A DNA stretch of 64,000 bases, taken from Branchiostoma floridae (lineage: Eukaryota; Chordata; Leptocardii; Amphioxiformes; Branchiostomatidae). Location: contig NC_049979.1 in the NCBI RefSeq assembly GCF_000003815.2, positions 2,656,440 through 2,720,439 of the forward strand. Reading direction: 5' to 3'. Each line of letters starts with the position of its first letter. Position 1 is the stretch's first letter. The notes beneath the pieces were generated by a model. The model saw only the letters and a program-made list of their open reading frames with translations, did no database searches and had not been told where the DNA came from. Position numbers and translations under genes: made by a program. This document shows, in pieces, positions 35,151 through 46,082 of the stretch.

Positions 35151-36230
35151 TGACAGACGTGGTGTCCCGGAGGTGCTCAACTCTAGCCCCCACCCTGCCA
35201 CAACTCTGCCCAGACACTGGCTACTGGGAAACACAATCTGTTACTACAGGTGAAAATGGTCCTGCTTCTCAGTGTCTGCCACTGTGGGCCATTCGGAACC
35301 CATTCTTCGTATGTCGTCTCTGTGGGCAGATTTTTACCCATTTCCAAAATGTTTCATCAACTCTACCTAATATGTTTGCAAGGAAAGTTTGCCATGAAAC
35401 CATTGAAAAATGAGAGTTGTAAATGTAAAACATTTTAACACAAAACCCGATAACTTATTACCTCCATGAAGAAATGGGCAGCATTTGTGTGACTGATTAT
35501 TGTTGACTAAGATAACTCAAGTTGGTGGGCTGTAACAAAAACTGGACATGATTTGATTTAGGCCCACTAGCAGCTTCCCTTGGTACTGCAGCAGAATTTC
35601 TGGTTTTGGTATCTTGCATTCTGGACATGCTTACGATTTTTGGGTGGTAGATAGCTTGTTGTTTTTGATTTCCCGTTGCATCAAATTTGGGGTCTCGAAA
35701 CATTGTAACCCATAAAATCGTGTTTACATCGCCCTGTCATCTCCTCCAATTCCTGCTACTTCAGCGCTGAAAGGCTTTGATATTACCAGCAAGTTTTGGG
35801 TGGGTGCTGACGGCTGGGCCCTCTTTAGGGAGACCCTAATGTCGTCACCTTCTGACACGCAGGCAGACAGGACTGACCTGTCTCTAAACATTGGGACTGT
35901 GTGTGTACATGATATCTACCAAAAGATTCACTTCCAGCGTGCCTCTGTCCAGTAAATCTATAGTTGGTCATGCAAGTGTTAGCTTTACCTGTTTTTATTG
36001 TAAAAACTATTTTATTCTATTACTTGTACATACATGTACATGTCAATTTTGTACTTATTGTATATGTCTGTGGCCACGATACCAGCCTCGGTGCCTAGTG
36101 TTCCACAGTGTATTGTTTTGATAAAACCTGAATAAAGAACAAAGAAAGTAAACATTGGCAGGGGATCCACCGTGACACACTGGTGTAGTGTTGTGTAAAA
36201 CAATGTTCCGAAAAAAGATAGAGGTGTAAA
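35151..36230. other. Intron 12 sequence, largely unrecognised
   Basis: 35720-35890 is a better-composed, non-repetitive block. A LINE-like tail (GATAAAACCTGAATAAAGAA) sits at 36119-36140. No gene seen. Confidence 0.3.
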
Positions 36231-37110
36231 ATGTTGAACTGCCTGTTACCCAGTCCTGATTGGGTTGTGCAATTTGATGCTTGTTGGGTCCTGAACTTGG
36301 AACATGTTTTATATGGCACATTCTTCGAGTCAAATAAAAGTATTGGAGTACTTAAGTTGTGGACAGATCTTTGTGACATTTCATACATGAGTTGGTGTCA
36401 TCAGCAAAAAGGACAGGTTTGATTATGGGCCTTCTAGCAGCTTTCTATGGTACTACAGCAGAACTTGCAGTGTTTGTATCTAATTGCAAACTTAAGTAAA
36501 GTACTGGCTGAATGTTGTGAAGTTAATTATGGTGATTTGGTCCTAGATTAGAAAGATATCATATGGCACGTTGTCAAAGTTGGATACAAGTTTTGGAAGA
36601 GTCTTAAGTTGTGGCTGAAGGTTCCCCATACCATGGTGCTTGTTGGGTCTTCAGTTTTACAGAACACACTTTATGACATACTTTTGTAAGATACAAATCA
36701 TGAAGTATTTAAGTCTTGAAACAGTCTTAACTTGTGATTTAAACTTATTTAGGTCGCTACATCTCCGCTTGCAGGTGAGGTTCTACAAGCTCTTTGATTT
36801 GCAAGATTTTGTATGGCACACTTTTGTCAGAGACAAATCATGGAACTTTGAAGTCCTGAAACAGTCTTAAGTTGTGGCTGAGGGTTGCCCATTATACGCT
36901 GCTTGTTGGGTACGGATTGAAGAAACTGTATGTCACATCTAATACAAATCTTAGAGTTCCTAAGTCTTGAAACAGTCTTAAGTTGTGGCTGAAGGTTGCC
37001 TATGAAACAGTGCTCGTTGGGTACGGATTTTGAAGAAACTGTATGGCACATTTCTTAAGTCAGATACAAATCTTGGACACAGTCTTAAGTTGCGGCTGAA
37101 GGTTTTAAGG
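36230..37110. repeat. Degenerate ~110-140-bp repeats downstream of exon 12
   Basis: GAAACAGTCTTAAGTTGTGG, CTGAAGGTTGCCCAT, GCTTGTTGGGTACGGATT and GAAACTGTATGGCACA recur from 36240 to 37105, better conserved towards exon 12. They do not contain the exon 12 donor. Confidence 0.75.
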
Positions 37111-37124
37111 ACATGGCGCCTCAC

Positions 37125-37254
37125 CTTGCAGACGTTTTTGAAGTTGTCGAGCCTCTGCCTGATGGTCAGGATGCTCTCCTGGAACTGGGCCTGAAAGGTG
37201 AAGCAGAACACACGGTCTCCAAAGCTCGGGATGTTCGACAGTTCAAACAGAAAC
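37125..37254 (-). CDS. FMN: Formin exon 12 (residues 1158-1201): FH2
   Basis: Encodes FLFELSNIPSFGDRVFCFTF, then QAQFQESILTIRQRLDNFKN and VCK. Corresponds to FLYELSLIPNFSERVFC..F of FMN2, so the identity is secure. Acceptor GTTGCAG|GTTTCT, donor CAAG|GTGAGG, ending in phase 0. Upstream lie seven partial copies of its first ~55 bases with their acceptor. Its phase-0 end can join exon 13 or the alternative exon at 33633. Confidence 0.93.
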
Positions 37255-38010
37255 CTGCAACAAGAAAACAGATGTTTGTTTGTTTGCTACTTTATTTGGT
37301 CATTTATGATAGTGAGTGCATGTGAAGCAGAACACACAGCTCGGGATGTTTGACAGTTCATACAGAAACCTGCAACAAGAAAACATATGTTTGTTTGTTT
37401 GCATGTTTGGTTGTTTGAAGCAGAACACACGGTCTCCAAAGCTCGGGATGTTCGACAGTTCAAACAGAAACCTGCAACAAGAACACAGATGTTTGTTTGT
37501 TTGCTAGTTTATTTGGTCATTTATGATAGTGAGTGCATGTGAAGCAGAACACACAGCTCGGGATGTTTGACAGTTCATACAGAAACCTGCAACAAGAAAA
37601 CATATGTTTGTTTGTTTGCATGTTTGGTTGTTTGAAGCAGAACACACGGTCTCCAAAGCTCGGGATGTTCGACAGTTCGAACAGAAACCTGGAAGAAGAA
37701 AACAGATGTTTGTTTGTTTGATTGTTTATTTGGTCACTTATGATAGTGAGTGAATATGAAGCAAAACACACAGTCTATGAAGCTTGGGATGTTTGACAGT
37801 TCATACAGACACCTGCAACAAGAACACAGATTTTGTTTGTTGCTATGTTTGGTGTAAAGAGAACACAGGGTCTCTGAAACTCGGGATGTTCGACAGTTGG
37901 TACAGAAACCTGCAAAAAGATGTTTGTTTGTTTGTATGTTTGGTTGTTTGAAGCAGAACACACGGTCTCCGAACTCGGGATGTTTGATAGTTCGTACAGA
38001 AACCTGGAAC
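37255..38010 (-). repeat. Seven partial copies of the exon 12 5' end with acceptor
   Basis: Each copy holds the complement of GTTGCAG|GTTTCTGTTTG and up to ~55 exon bases, then TTGTTTG-rich intron. GAAGCAGAACACAC-type starts lie at 37324, 37417, 37541, 37634, 37758, 37856 and 37950 (real exon 37200), spacing 124, 93, 124, 93, 124, 98, 94. The shorter copies lack the tract with ATTTGGTCATTTATGATAGT. Confidence 0.93.
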
Positions 38011-38118
38011 AAGGACGCATATCAGTTTGTTTGTTGAAGCAAAAAACAGTCATGGTCCCCAATGCTTACATTACAGACAGGGATTCAGACTTGTTGTACA
38101 CTTACAAGTTGTTGTACT

Positions 38119-38275
38119 AGCTCTCCCTCACTCACTCACTCACTCACTCACTCACTCACTCACCCACTCACTCACTCACCCACTCTCACTCACTCGCTCA
38201 CTCACTCCCTAGCTCGCTCGCTCGCTCACTCAACCACTCACTCACTCACTCAATCAATCAATCAATCAATCAACA
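38119..38275. repeat. (CTCA)n microsatellite grading to (ATCA)n
   Basis: CTCACTCACTCA with CTCG variants, ending in CAATCAATCA. Confidence 0.95.
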
Positions 38276-38324
38276 AGATTTCTACACTGTTAGTTCATGA
38301 GAATGAAGAGGAAACGGTACTCAC

Positions 38325-38404
38325 TGTTCAGGCTTGTCCAGTGGAGTGTCCACCTTGGCCACTAGATGGCGCTTAATCTTGTCCAGCTCGTCTGACTGGG
38401 GGCG
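38325..38404 (-). CDS. FMN: Formin exon 11 (residues 1132-1157): FH2
   Basis: Encodes RPQSDELDKIKRHLVAKVDT then PLDKPEQ. Matches the AQSDELEKIEKH...SLDKPEQF segment of FMN2. Acceptor CCCTCAG|CGCCCC, donor GAACA|GTGAGT, leaving two bases for the Gln codon completed by exon 12. Confidence 0.9.
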
Positions 38405-38499
38405 CTGAGGGGTAAGGCAGTCATTAATATTTAAATAAAGATTTACCATGTTTGTGGAATGATTGACATAACAGGTGACTATCACTTTTTCAAGAACCC

Positions 38500-38740
38500 A
38501 GAGACCAGTCTGTAGGTTTGACCCACTCACACTGGAACGGAACCCTATGCTTTTCGATGCGATAAGAGTAGGCAGGTTCTTAAACGTGCACTTGAGTGTG
38601 GCTCTTTCCAAACATGGCACCTCCATTAAACTTCCTATCCGAGGGACGGCCCTAGCCGAAGCTAGGTACTCATTTTCACCTGAGTAAAGTGAGGAAAGTC
38701 GTGTAAAGTGCCTTTCCCAAGGGCACAAGATTGGGCTGAA
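38500..38740 (-). repeat. tRNA-derived SINE copy (minus)
   Basis: CTTCCTATCCGAGGGACGGC, GAAGCTAGGTACTCATTTTC, CCTTTCCCAAGGGCACAAGA. Followed by GGGCTGAAGGGTAAGGCAGT, a copy of the exon 11 acceptor-side sequence at 38402-38424. Confidence 0.7.
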
Positions 38741-38799
38741 GGGTAAGGCAGTCATGAATAACTTCATCAGGTCTCAGTCTCAGTACATTTCTTTATTTC

Positions 38800-40082
38800 T
38801 TTATTTGGATTTATCACAGGGTGAAGGGGAGGGCGAAACAGGTGCAAACTGCTTTGAAGGTTGCCCTCCTGCACATAAAAACACATACATAGCACAATAT
38901 AGACTATACAATAATATATACAATAGAAGTTCAAGTACAGAGGATCAGGTCCCGGTGTGGACCTGAACCTGGACCTAACTCAGTGACTGTTTGTGAAAAT
39001 TCGTGGATAGGCAATATTCAATGGTCGGATTTGCTACAAAGGAATCTATTTGGCAGAGTAAAAACTTAACAGAAATGTCTGTAAACTCTGCTCTACTTTG
39101 CTCTTGTTATGAAAGAGAACTTAACTTTTTCATTTCAAAAAATTGTTTGAAGTCATGGACTGTCAAATTTGTACTGGAATGTTGTTGAACTTTTGATCCA
39201 ACACAAAGAAAAATCACTCGCAACAAAATGACAGTGGAAAATTCAGATGCTGAGTGACTTTTCTTTGTGTTTGATTTGATCAAGGAAAATCACTCGACAT
39301 ACCTATAGCTACATGTACATTATTCTGATGAAGACCATGACTTGCAAATTCATATGGTGTGGGGATCAAAAGTTCAATTCAACTATCTACGTTTATGAAG
39401 GTTAGACATCCAGGTAAGCAATACTTTCCAGTACATGGGACCCCGCCTTGCAACACAAAGGACAATAGTTTTTCCTACGGTGTTGTCTGACCATAGGAAG
39501 TATGCTAACTTGATTTGCATTTGTGTAAACTTTTGCTTACGATCCTAACGATTTAGTGGTTAAACCAGTTTTTCTAGTTAGCTGTACTGGTATTGAATTG
39601 TTCTGACTAGTTCATTCTTTCAAAGCTGAAGAAGAGTGATGGATGTCACTCGAAACGTCCGGAAATAGATATCCGTTTCTATCCAGTTGTAGAGATTGAA
39701 TTGTATTTGAATTCAACTATCTGTTTGGCATTATGAGTATTGTATCACTGAAAAAAATACAATTATTCTTTTGAGCCTCAAAATCTCTCCATATTTGTTG
39801 TCTCTCATCTAATTTATGAACGCTTTCTCAGAGAACTTAGGATTTTGTCCATCAAGGCTAGACATCCAAGTAATAAGATATGCCAAACAGCAGTTACTCA
39901 AGCAACTGGATATGGTTTTGGAAATGCTAAGATGCTTCAGGTGCCTTTTGTCAGTGACATTGAGGGTTCTTGTTGAAGAGCAGGTTTTACACACTAAGAA
40001 GGGGAACTTGATATGTAAAGGGTTAACACAAATTTTAGATAGTCCATTGGGAAACAAAAGTAAGACCACAAAGGTTACTTAC
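38800..40082. other. Intron 10, mostly unrecognised
   Basis: Contains two pieces of the GAAGGTTAGACATCCAGGTA repeat (39396, 39860). No exon other than exon 10 at the end. Confidence 0.4.
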
Positions 40083-40144
40083 GATTTCGTAGAGAGCATT
40101 GAGATTCTCCAGGTCCAGATGGGTGGTGTCCATGTTGAGAACAG
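40083..40144 (-). CDS. FMN: Formin exon 10 (residues 1111-1131): FH2
   Basis: A 62-base exon encoding AVLNMDTTHLDLENLNALYE plus I. Corresponds to the AVVNLDNS.VDLETLQALYE region of FMN2. Acceptor AATGCAG|CTGTTC, donor AATC|GTAAGT; the leftover G of exon 9 completes the first Ala codon. Confidence 0.9.
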
Positions 40145-40149
40145 CTGCA

Positions 40150-40595
40150 TTGGGAAAGAAACAGGCAACATGTTATAAGAATATGACAAGGAACAAGAAC
40201 AAAATTATATCACTGTGACTAGAAACAAATGCCAAGTTATAAGAATATGACAAAGAACACGGACAAAACAAAAATAATATGACACGAAACAAATACCAAG
40301 TTATAAGAATATGACAAGAAACAAATACCAAGTTATAAGAATATGGCAACGAGCAAGCACCAAGTTATAAGAATATGGCAAGACACAAATACCAACTATC
40401 ATAATATGACAAGGGACAAGCATTAAGTTACAAGAATATGACAAGAAACAAGCACCAACTTGGCCAAGTTATAAGAGTTTGGCAAAGATATGACAAGGAA
40501 CATGAACAAAATAAAAAGAACATGACAAGAAACAAAAACCAAGTTATGAGAACATGACAAGGAACAAGCACCAAGTCAAAAAGATGAGACATGAC
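40150..40595. repeat. ~32-bp tandem repeat beside exon 10
   Basis: ACAAATACCAAGTTATAAGA then ATATGACAAG recurs many times with indels. Starts six bases outside the exon 10 acceptor and does not include it. Confidence 0.85.
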
Positions 40596-40911
40596 ATTGT
40601 TCCCACCTTAACTTACACATTCTGACAATGAACATGTCTTTTTTTCTAACTTTGACTCTCACAGAACAAAGTGACAAAGTTTGTACAGCTGTGGAGAATG
40701 CACTAAGTTAGCAGAAAGCGTGACAGATGAAAATGTGAAACAGTGCTTGAAATACTTTTTTCTGCCACACCACAGTCCCTCCCGGTGTGAGTGGATTCAT
40801 TAAACCTGTCTGGATATGCAGCTTGTACTCTTTAGCACAAACCTGATGTGTTATGCTTTAAGGCAGATTAATGGGTTTGCAAAACAAACAAACAAACAAA
40901 CAAACGCTGAC

Positions 40912-40999
40912 CGTTCTCGATGTCGGCCATCTCGGCGTGCAGACTGGACATGAGGATGCCGACCTGCTGCGACCTCTTGCTGTCCAGCAGCTTGGCCAC
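40912..40999 (-). CDS. FMN: Formin exon 9 (residues 1082-1110): FH2 knob
   Basis: Encodes VAKLLDSKRSQQVGILMSS then LHAEMADIEN. LLxxKRSQxVGILMSSLH is diagnostic of FMN-class FH2. Acceptor CCCTGCAG|GTGGCC, donor AACG|GTCAGC. A 40-bp tandem array begins about 30 bases upstream but does not include the junction. Confidence 0.92.
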
Positions 41000-41028
41000 C
41001 TGCAGGGAACACACATGACCTCGAGACA

Positions 41029-41590
41029 GAACAGCACAAGGTCAGCTGTCCTACCATTAGGCACTACTGAACAGCACAAGGTCAGATATCCTACCATTAG
41101 GCACTATTGAACAGCACAAGGGCAGCTGCCCTACCATTAGGCACAGTTGAACAGCACAAGGTTAGCTATCCTACCATTAGGCACAGTTGAACAGCACAAG
41201 GTCAGCTGTCCTACCATTAGACACTACTGAACAGCACAAGGTCAGCTGTCCTACCATTAGGCACTATTGAACAGCACAAGGTCAGCTGTCCTACCATTAG
41301 ACACTACTGAACAGCACAAGGTCAGATATCCTACCATTAGGCACTATTGAACAGCACAAGGTCAGCTGTCCTACCATTAGACACTACTGAATAGCATCTA
41401 TAGATAGCAACTATTGAACAGCACAGGGTCGGCTGTCCTACAGCTAGCAACTAAAGAAAAGCACAAGGTCAACTATTCTAATGTAAGCAACTAAAGAACA
41501 GCACAAGGTCAGCTATCCTACTGTTAGGCACTATTTATCAGCACAATGTCAGCTGTCCTACTGTTAGGCACTGTTTAACAGCACAAGCTG
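41029..41590. repeat. 40-bp tandem repeat beside exon 9, about 14 copies
   Basis: GAACAGCACAAGGTCAGCTG then TCCTACCATTAGGCACTACT at exact 40-base spacing from 41029, decaying after 41395. Does not include the exon 9 acceptor. Confidence 0.93.
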
Positions 41591-43680
41591 CCCAAACAGG
41601 CATTGCCCAGTAAATACTGAACGTTATATGATTCGAATTCAAAGTTTTTGTTTAATTAGTATGGTGATTTCAACTATGGTATAGTAATTTTTCATAACCC
41701 TACAAAGGAGCTGACTACCTCTATGCATCGATGCTACTCAACTTTAAAATGTTGTCATCTGGCCAAATGAGGTCTAAATGTACCAACAGACCATACAGCT
41801 TAAGCCACACAAATCATGTGTAAGTTCAGTATCATTTGAAAAGCTAGAACTGTTGCAGAATTGTCTAAATCTCAATATGTTACAGCAAGATTGGTCAGCT
41901 TTACTAGGAATCTAAAGCTGGAATTGTATCAGTCTAACAACTACGTCTGAAATTTTCATTCCCTAGTTTCAAACTTAGAAACCGAGCAATGGCCATCTAC
42001 ATCAGCCCCACAACTAAAACCAGTGCACCTATAATGCCACAGTTAGTGGGTGAATATTGGACATTATTTCTAACCCTAGCGTGGCAAACTCTGCTGGCAG
42101 GGGCCTTTCTATCAAGACTGACCAAACTCTGATCTTCCTTCAAGGTCAAAACAACAAGTCCTTATTCGGTATGTCAAATACTTTATCTTCCGACATTTTT
42201 CTTTTCCTTGTCTTATTGTCTTACACATGTATATACACCATTGAACATCATGCATGGAAACATCAGGGAAAGAAGAAAGAGATGTACATTTTGTAGGTAA
42301 CGGAAAAGAAAGGAGGACAATACCAGAGAAAGGGCTGGCATTACACTAAACTAAACGTCAAGAACAGAAAACAGAGAAAGGTGGAGAAAAATGGTGGTCA
42401 TATCTTCTTTGGTGCGCCAATGGTCAAATTATGGTTAGACTAAGAAAGGGATATATGAAATAAACAATGTCATGTATACAACCTTACTTTTGCCATCCTA
42501 GTTAAGTTTTGTGCTTTTCAATTACCGAAGAATGTACAAAATATGCAAAGCAAAACAGTAAAGAAAAGAAAGAATGGAAGGAAAGAAAGACAGTAGGAGA
42601 GATATATAGATACTTACACTCTAGAAAAGACAGGAGACAGCAGATAAAGAACAAGACAGCATAAGTAAGAGTCAAGAAGTAAATACTGAAGTCTGGAGTG
42701 CAACTACCCCCTCTAGCAGTTGTGAACATTACTGCAGGCATTTGTGGAATAAGCCACCATTGACTTTTCTGGATCTTTTCCATTACATCTATTAATTTTC
42801 AGAGTATTTCAATGCAACCGTGCAAGGTAATAAAAGCTGGCAAAATCATCCATAACACACTCAGCATAAATATAACTTTCTGAGTGCAATAGTGTACTTA
42901 TTTTGAATGTTGAAAGGTAGTTGACCTACCAGCATGCTAATAGCTTGATCACATTTTAAATCTTTCTCACAAAGGTACTCATTTTGTGTTGGAAATCATG
43001 CATATATGGATGCAAACTTGATTGACATAATTCTTTTTTTGGAAACACAAATACTGTTGGTAGCCACGCTCACTTACACTGGGAAAAAAGCACAGTTAAT
43101 GAGGTATAATCCTTTCTCATGCGGCGGCCATGATAGATCTAAAACGAGTTCAATGAGGCAAACAAAAGGCTGTCCAACATAATTAGCAGTTCAACCAATG
43201 ATAGCAAGGAAATTAGAAAATTGACCAATAAGAGAATGGCTGCATGTCCGTCAAATATTTGCATTATTATGTTTTTATTTTGAATCTCTTAAGGGGGAGA
43301 AGGAGGTGAAGGAGGTCAAGGGTCAGATCCAAGATGGCCGCATCCTTGGATCCTGCTGCACATGGAATATGTATCCATCTTAATCTGTTGTGTGGAGGGT
43401 CTCTTGTAGGCCAATTTTAGTGTTATTGGATGTAGATGACAGGGTTTAATGTGTCCTTATGTTCATTTTTTGTTTTGTTTACATAGTTAGACCGCATGAC
43501 ATGCCAATATCCAACAGCCTTTCTGCCCCCCTCCCACTCTTGTTTATATATATTTTTATTGACTTTTTCTTCAATTACTTTGGCCCATCAACATTTCTAT
43601 AATCCACTTTAGCAGTTTTCCGTCCCTCTTCGATAAGGGACAGGATCTGGCAGCCCTCGACCCCTCCCCCTACTCAGGGT
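41591..43680. other. Intron 8 sequence, nothing recognised
   Basis: No exon or known repeat. CCAAGATGGCCGC at 43329-43341 is a YY1-like word but is isolated. Confidence 0.4.
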
Positions 43681-43689
43681 TACCGAGTT

Positions 43690-44165
43690 GGCCAGACAGG
43701 GGTCATCAGCTGGAGTGGAAGCAGCCTGTCTAAGGGACGAGCCCCCGATACAAAGCTCCTACCTGACCTGGGGTAGCTTCATCGCGGCAGCTGGCAATAA
43801 ACTGACAGACTGGTGTGATGGATGATGTGATAGCCCAGTTAGTGCGGTTACAGGTTGGCGTCAGGAAGGATATCCGGCCGTAAAAAACCCTATCCAAACC
43901 GAAATGGAAAGTTCTTCATACAGATAAAGGCACAGGCAGTGCCGGTAGCAGTCACCGACCAGCAGCCGGTATTGTCGCGGGCCTCGCTGACTTGCGGGTG
44001 CGGAAGGTAGGGTCCGGCCATCGAGGCAAACCATGGTGTTGAAGCCCAGAGCTGGACTCACTGGACGGACCAGCAGCATGGAAGCACAGTGTGAAGACTA
44101 TTCCGACTGCTGCCTACCCCTGTGCCAGGGATCCCAGCAGCAGTATAATCAAAAATGGATACGAC
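43690..44165 (+). mobile_element. RTE-like LINE 3' UTR and tail
   Basis: GCGTCAGGAAGGATATCCGG followed by CCGTAAAA is a phrase common in RTE 3' regions; the end GTGTGAAGACTATTCCGACT...AGCAGTATAATCAAAA matches the fragments at 5400 and 13630. No coding part. Confidence 0.6.
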
Positions 44166-44445
44166 GATAAGGGACTATGATGTCGGTCTACGCTACTCTA
44201 AATTGCTAAATCTTTCGGTGCATAACACTAGTTATAATATTTATCATTTGATCTTATATTGTGAAAATTTGTGTGGTTTGGGGGAAAACTAAGTGGGAGC
44301 TGGTTTTAGACACAAGTTTTGTCTGTTTGCCTCATTGAGCTCGTCTTCGATCTATCATGGCCACCGTGTGAGAGAGATGTATACTTTCCCTCGACAAAAC
44401 CAAGAATCATCATCTCTAGAAGCCATTCAGAATTGGTCATCCTAC

Positions 44446-44602
44446 CTTTTTCGCTTTAGGCTTTTTGTATGTGTCTGACAGAGGCTTCCTCTTGGGCGTG
44501 TTCTGCGGTTTGGCGAACAGTTCTTCGAACTCGTCCTTGTCGAAGCTTGGCTCCTCCAGCTTGTCCCACAGGGTCTGGATGTCTTCTGTGCCAAACTGCA
44601 TC
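44446..44602 (-). CDS. FMN: Formin exon 8 (residues 1029-1081): FH2 linker and knob
   Basis: Begins MQFGTEDIQTLWDKLEEPSF and continues DKDEFEELFAKPQ... to KPKAKK. It corresponds to the WEKIEEPS...EFEELFSK stretch of FMN2 from established family knowledge. Acceptor CACTAG|GATGCAG, donor AAAAAG|GTAGGA; two bases in, phase 0 out. Confidence 0.92.
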
Positions 44603-44665
44603 CTAGTGGTTAGACAAGGTACTGCAGGTAAGTCAAAGGTGTACCAAAGTTTCAGGGCAGATTAT

Positions 44666-44767
44666 AATCTCCAAGCAGATCCATGGTGGCGTAATATAGT
44701 GGCCAAGGAGTAAAGCCGGCCAAAGGTTTGATACTATATCAGGCCACCGTGGATCTGCTTGGAGATT
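44666..44767. repeat. Foldback hairpin, ~36-bp arms, next to exon 8
   Basis: AATCTCCAAGCAGATCCATG... (44666-44700) is complementary to 44731-44767, loop about 30 bases. The tip CTCCAAGCAGA is shared with the foldback at 4201, suggesting one family. Confidence 0.75.
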
Positions 44768-44999
44768 AGGCAGATTACACAGTCACTCCTGGCCATAGGA
44801 AACTATGAAAAGGTGCTGTGAATCCTTTTAATATTATTTATTATTAATGAAATTTGGCAATTTTAGCAGTTGGGTGGAACGAGTGGCTAATGGCATTTAA
44901 TTTTACCAAAGAGAACATTTTTTCTAGCTGTCCTCAGAGTGATCAAGTAATGGAAGGGTTTGCAGATATGCAATAATCCTTGTGCAGTTATTTACTGTT

Positions 45000-45588
45000 T
45001 GTTTGTTTGTACATACTGCATGACATCCTTGTCCATGATTTGTTTGTTTCTTTGTATGCCCTGCATGACAGCATTGTCATTGTGTAGTTGTTTGTTTGTT
45101 TGTTTGTACATACTGCATGGCAGCCGTCATTGAGCAGTTGTTTGTGTTTGTTTGTACATAATGCATGACAGCCTTGTTATTGTGCAGTTGTTTGTTTGTT
45201 TACTTGCTTGTACGTACTGCATGACAGCATTGTTATTGTGCAGTTGTTTGTTTGTTTGTTTGTTTGTACGTACTGCATGACAGCCGTCATTGAGCAGTTG
45301 TTTGTTTGTTTGTTGGCTTGTTTGTTTGTACGTACTGTAATAATTGCTTGTACTGTGATTAATTGTACGTACTGCATGACAGCCTTGTCCTTGCTTGTTT
45401 GTTTGTTTATTTGTTTGTAAATACTGTATGACAGCCTTGTCATTGTGCAGCTGTTTGTTTATTTATTTGCTTGTTTATTTGTACATACTGCATGACAGCC
45501 TTGTTATTGTGCAACTGTTTGTTTGTTTGTACATAATGCATGACGGCATCGTTATTGTGCAGTTGTTTGTTTGTTTGTTTGTACGTAC
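45000..45588 (-). repeat. About ten copies of the exon 7 donor junction
   Basis: GTACGTACTGCATGACAGCC then TTGTCATTGTGCAG (complement of ...AAGGCTGTCATGCA|GTACGTAC) recurs every ~50-60 bases, separated by (GTTT)n. Most copies keep the GTAC donor core; some are mutated (GTATGCCC, GTAAATACTGTA). Confidence 0.92.
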
Positions 45589-45679
45589 TGCATGACAGCC
45601 TTGTCCTTGTGCAGCTGAATCCGGTTCCAGTACAGAGGCTTCATCGGTGAAGATGGCTCTACCAGTTGCTTACGGGGAC
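45589..45679 (-). CDS. FMN: Formin exon 7 (residues 999-1028): start of FH2, lasso
   Basis: Encodes PRKQLVEPSSPMKPLYWNR then IQLHKDKAVMQ. MKPLYWNRIQLH is nearly identical to the FH2 start of FMN1, FMN2 and Cappuccino and is what places the gene in this class; the Trp belongs to the lasso that wraps around the partner's post. Acceptor CTTGCAG|GTCCCC. The donor must be ATGCA|GTACGT: only this choice leaves the two bases needed by exon 8. The exon end and donor are the unit of the array downstream. Confidence 0.92.
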
Positions 45680-46082
45680 CTGCAAGGAACGATGGTCAAT
45701 TAAAAAAAACAGCAAGCTAACTGTGCTACAAGGGATACGCATTAGTCACTAAGGGAATCGCACAACAAATCTTAGGTCACATGACAAAGGTCAGTTGCAT
45801 ATTCAAAATCTAGACATCGAGCTGTGGCATTGGGAAAATACAGTGTGACGCGCAGAAATGAAGCAAAAAAAGTAGCTTGTTTAATGCTTTAAAGTAAACA
45901 TATCATGCACAGAAACACTCAGAAACCTAAGAAGTTTGCATAAAAAGACAGTTTGCGTTTTACATAGTGATTTGTGTACTTTTCATAAAATTTGTTGGAA
46001 TTTCATGAATTTGTGTGAAGGCTTAGGCATACCCTTTTGCAGCACAACCATTGTCTGCACTGTTAGAACTTGTTAGACATAC
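45680..46082. other. Intron 6, nothing recognised
   Basis: About 400 bases of AT-rich intron between FH1 and FH2 exons without repeats. Confidence 0.5.

Noticed and set aside
35129-35413. 94-codon plus-strand frame with two Cys residues spaced like a zinc finger
   Set aside because: No His pair or repeated finger; likely chance frame at the end of the 174-bp array.
41029-41590. CRISPR-like regular repeats
   Set aside because: Contiguous 40-bp units without unique spacers in a eukaryotic intron; an ordinary minisatellite.
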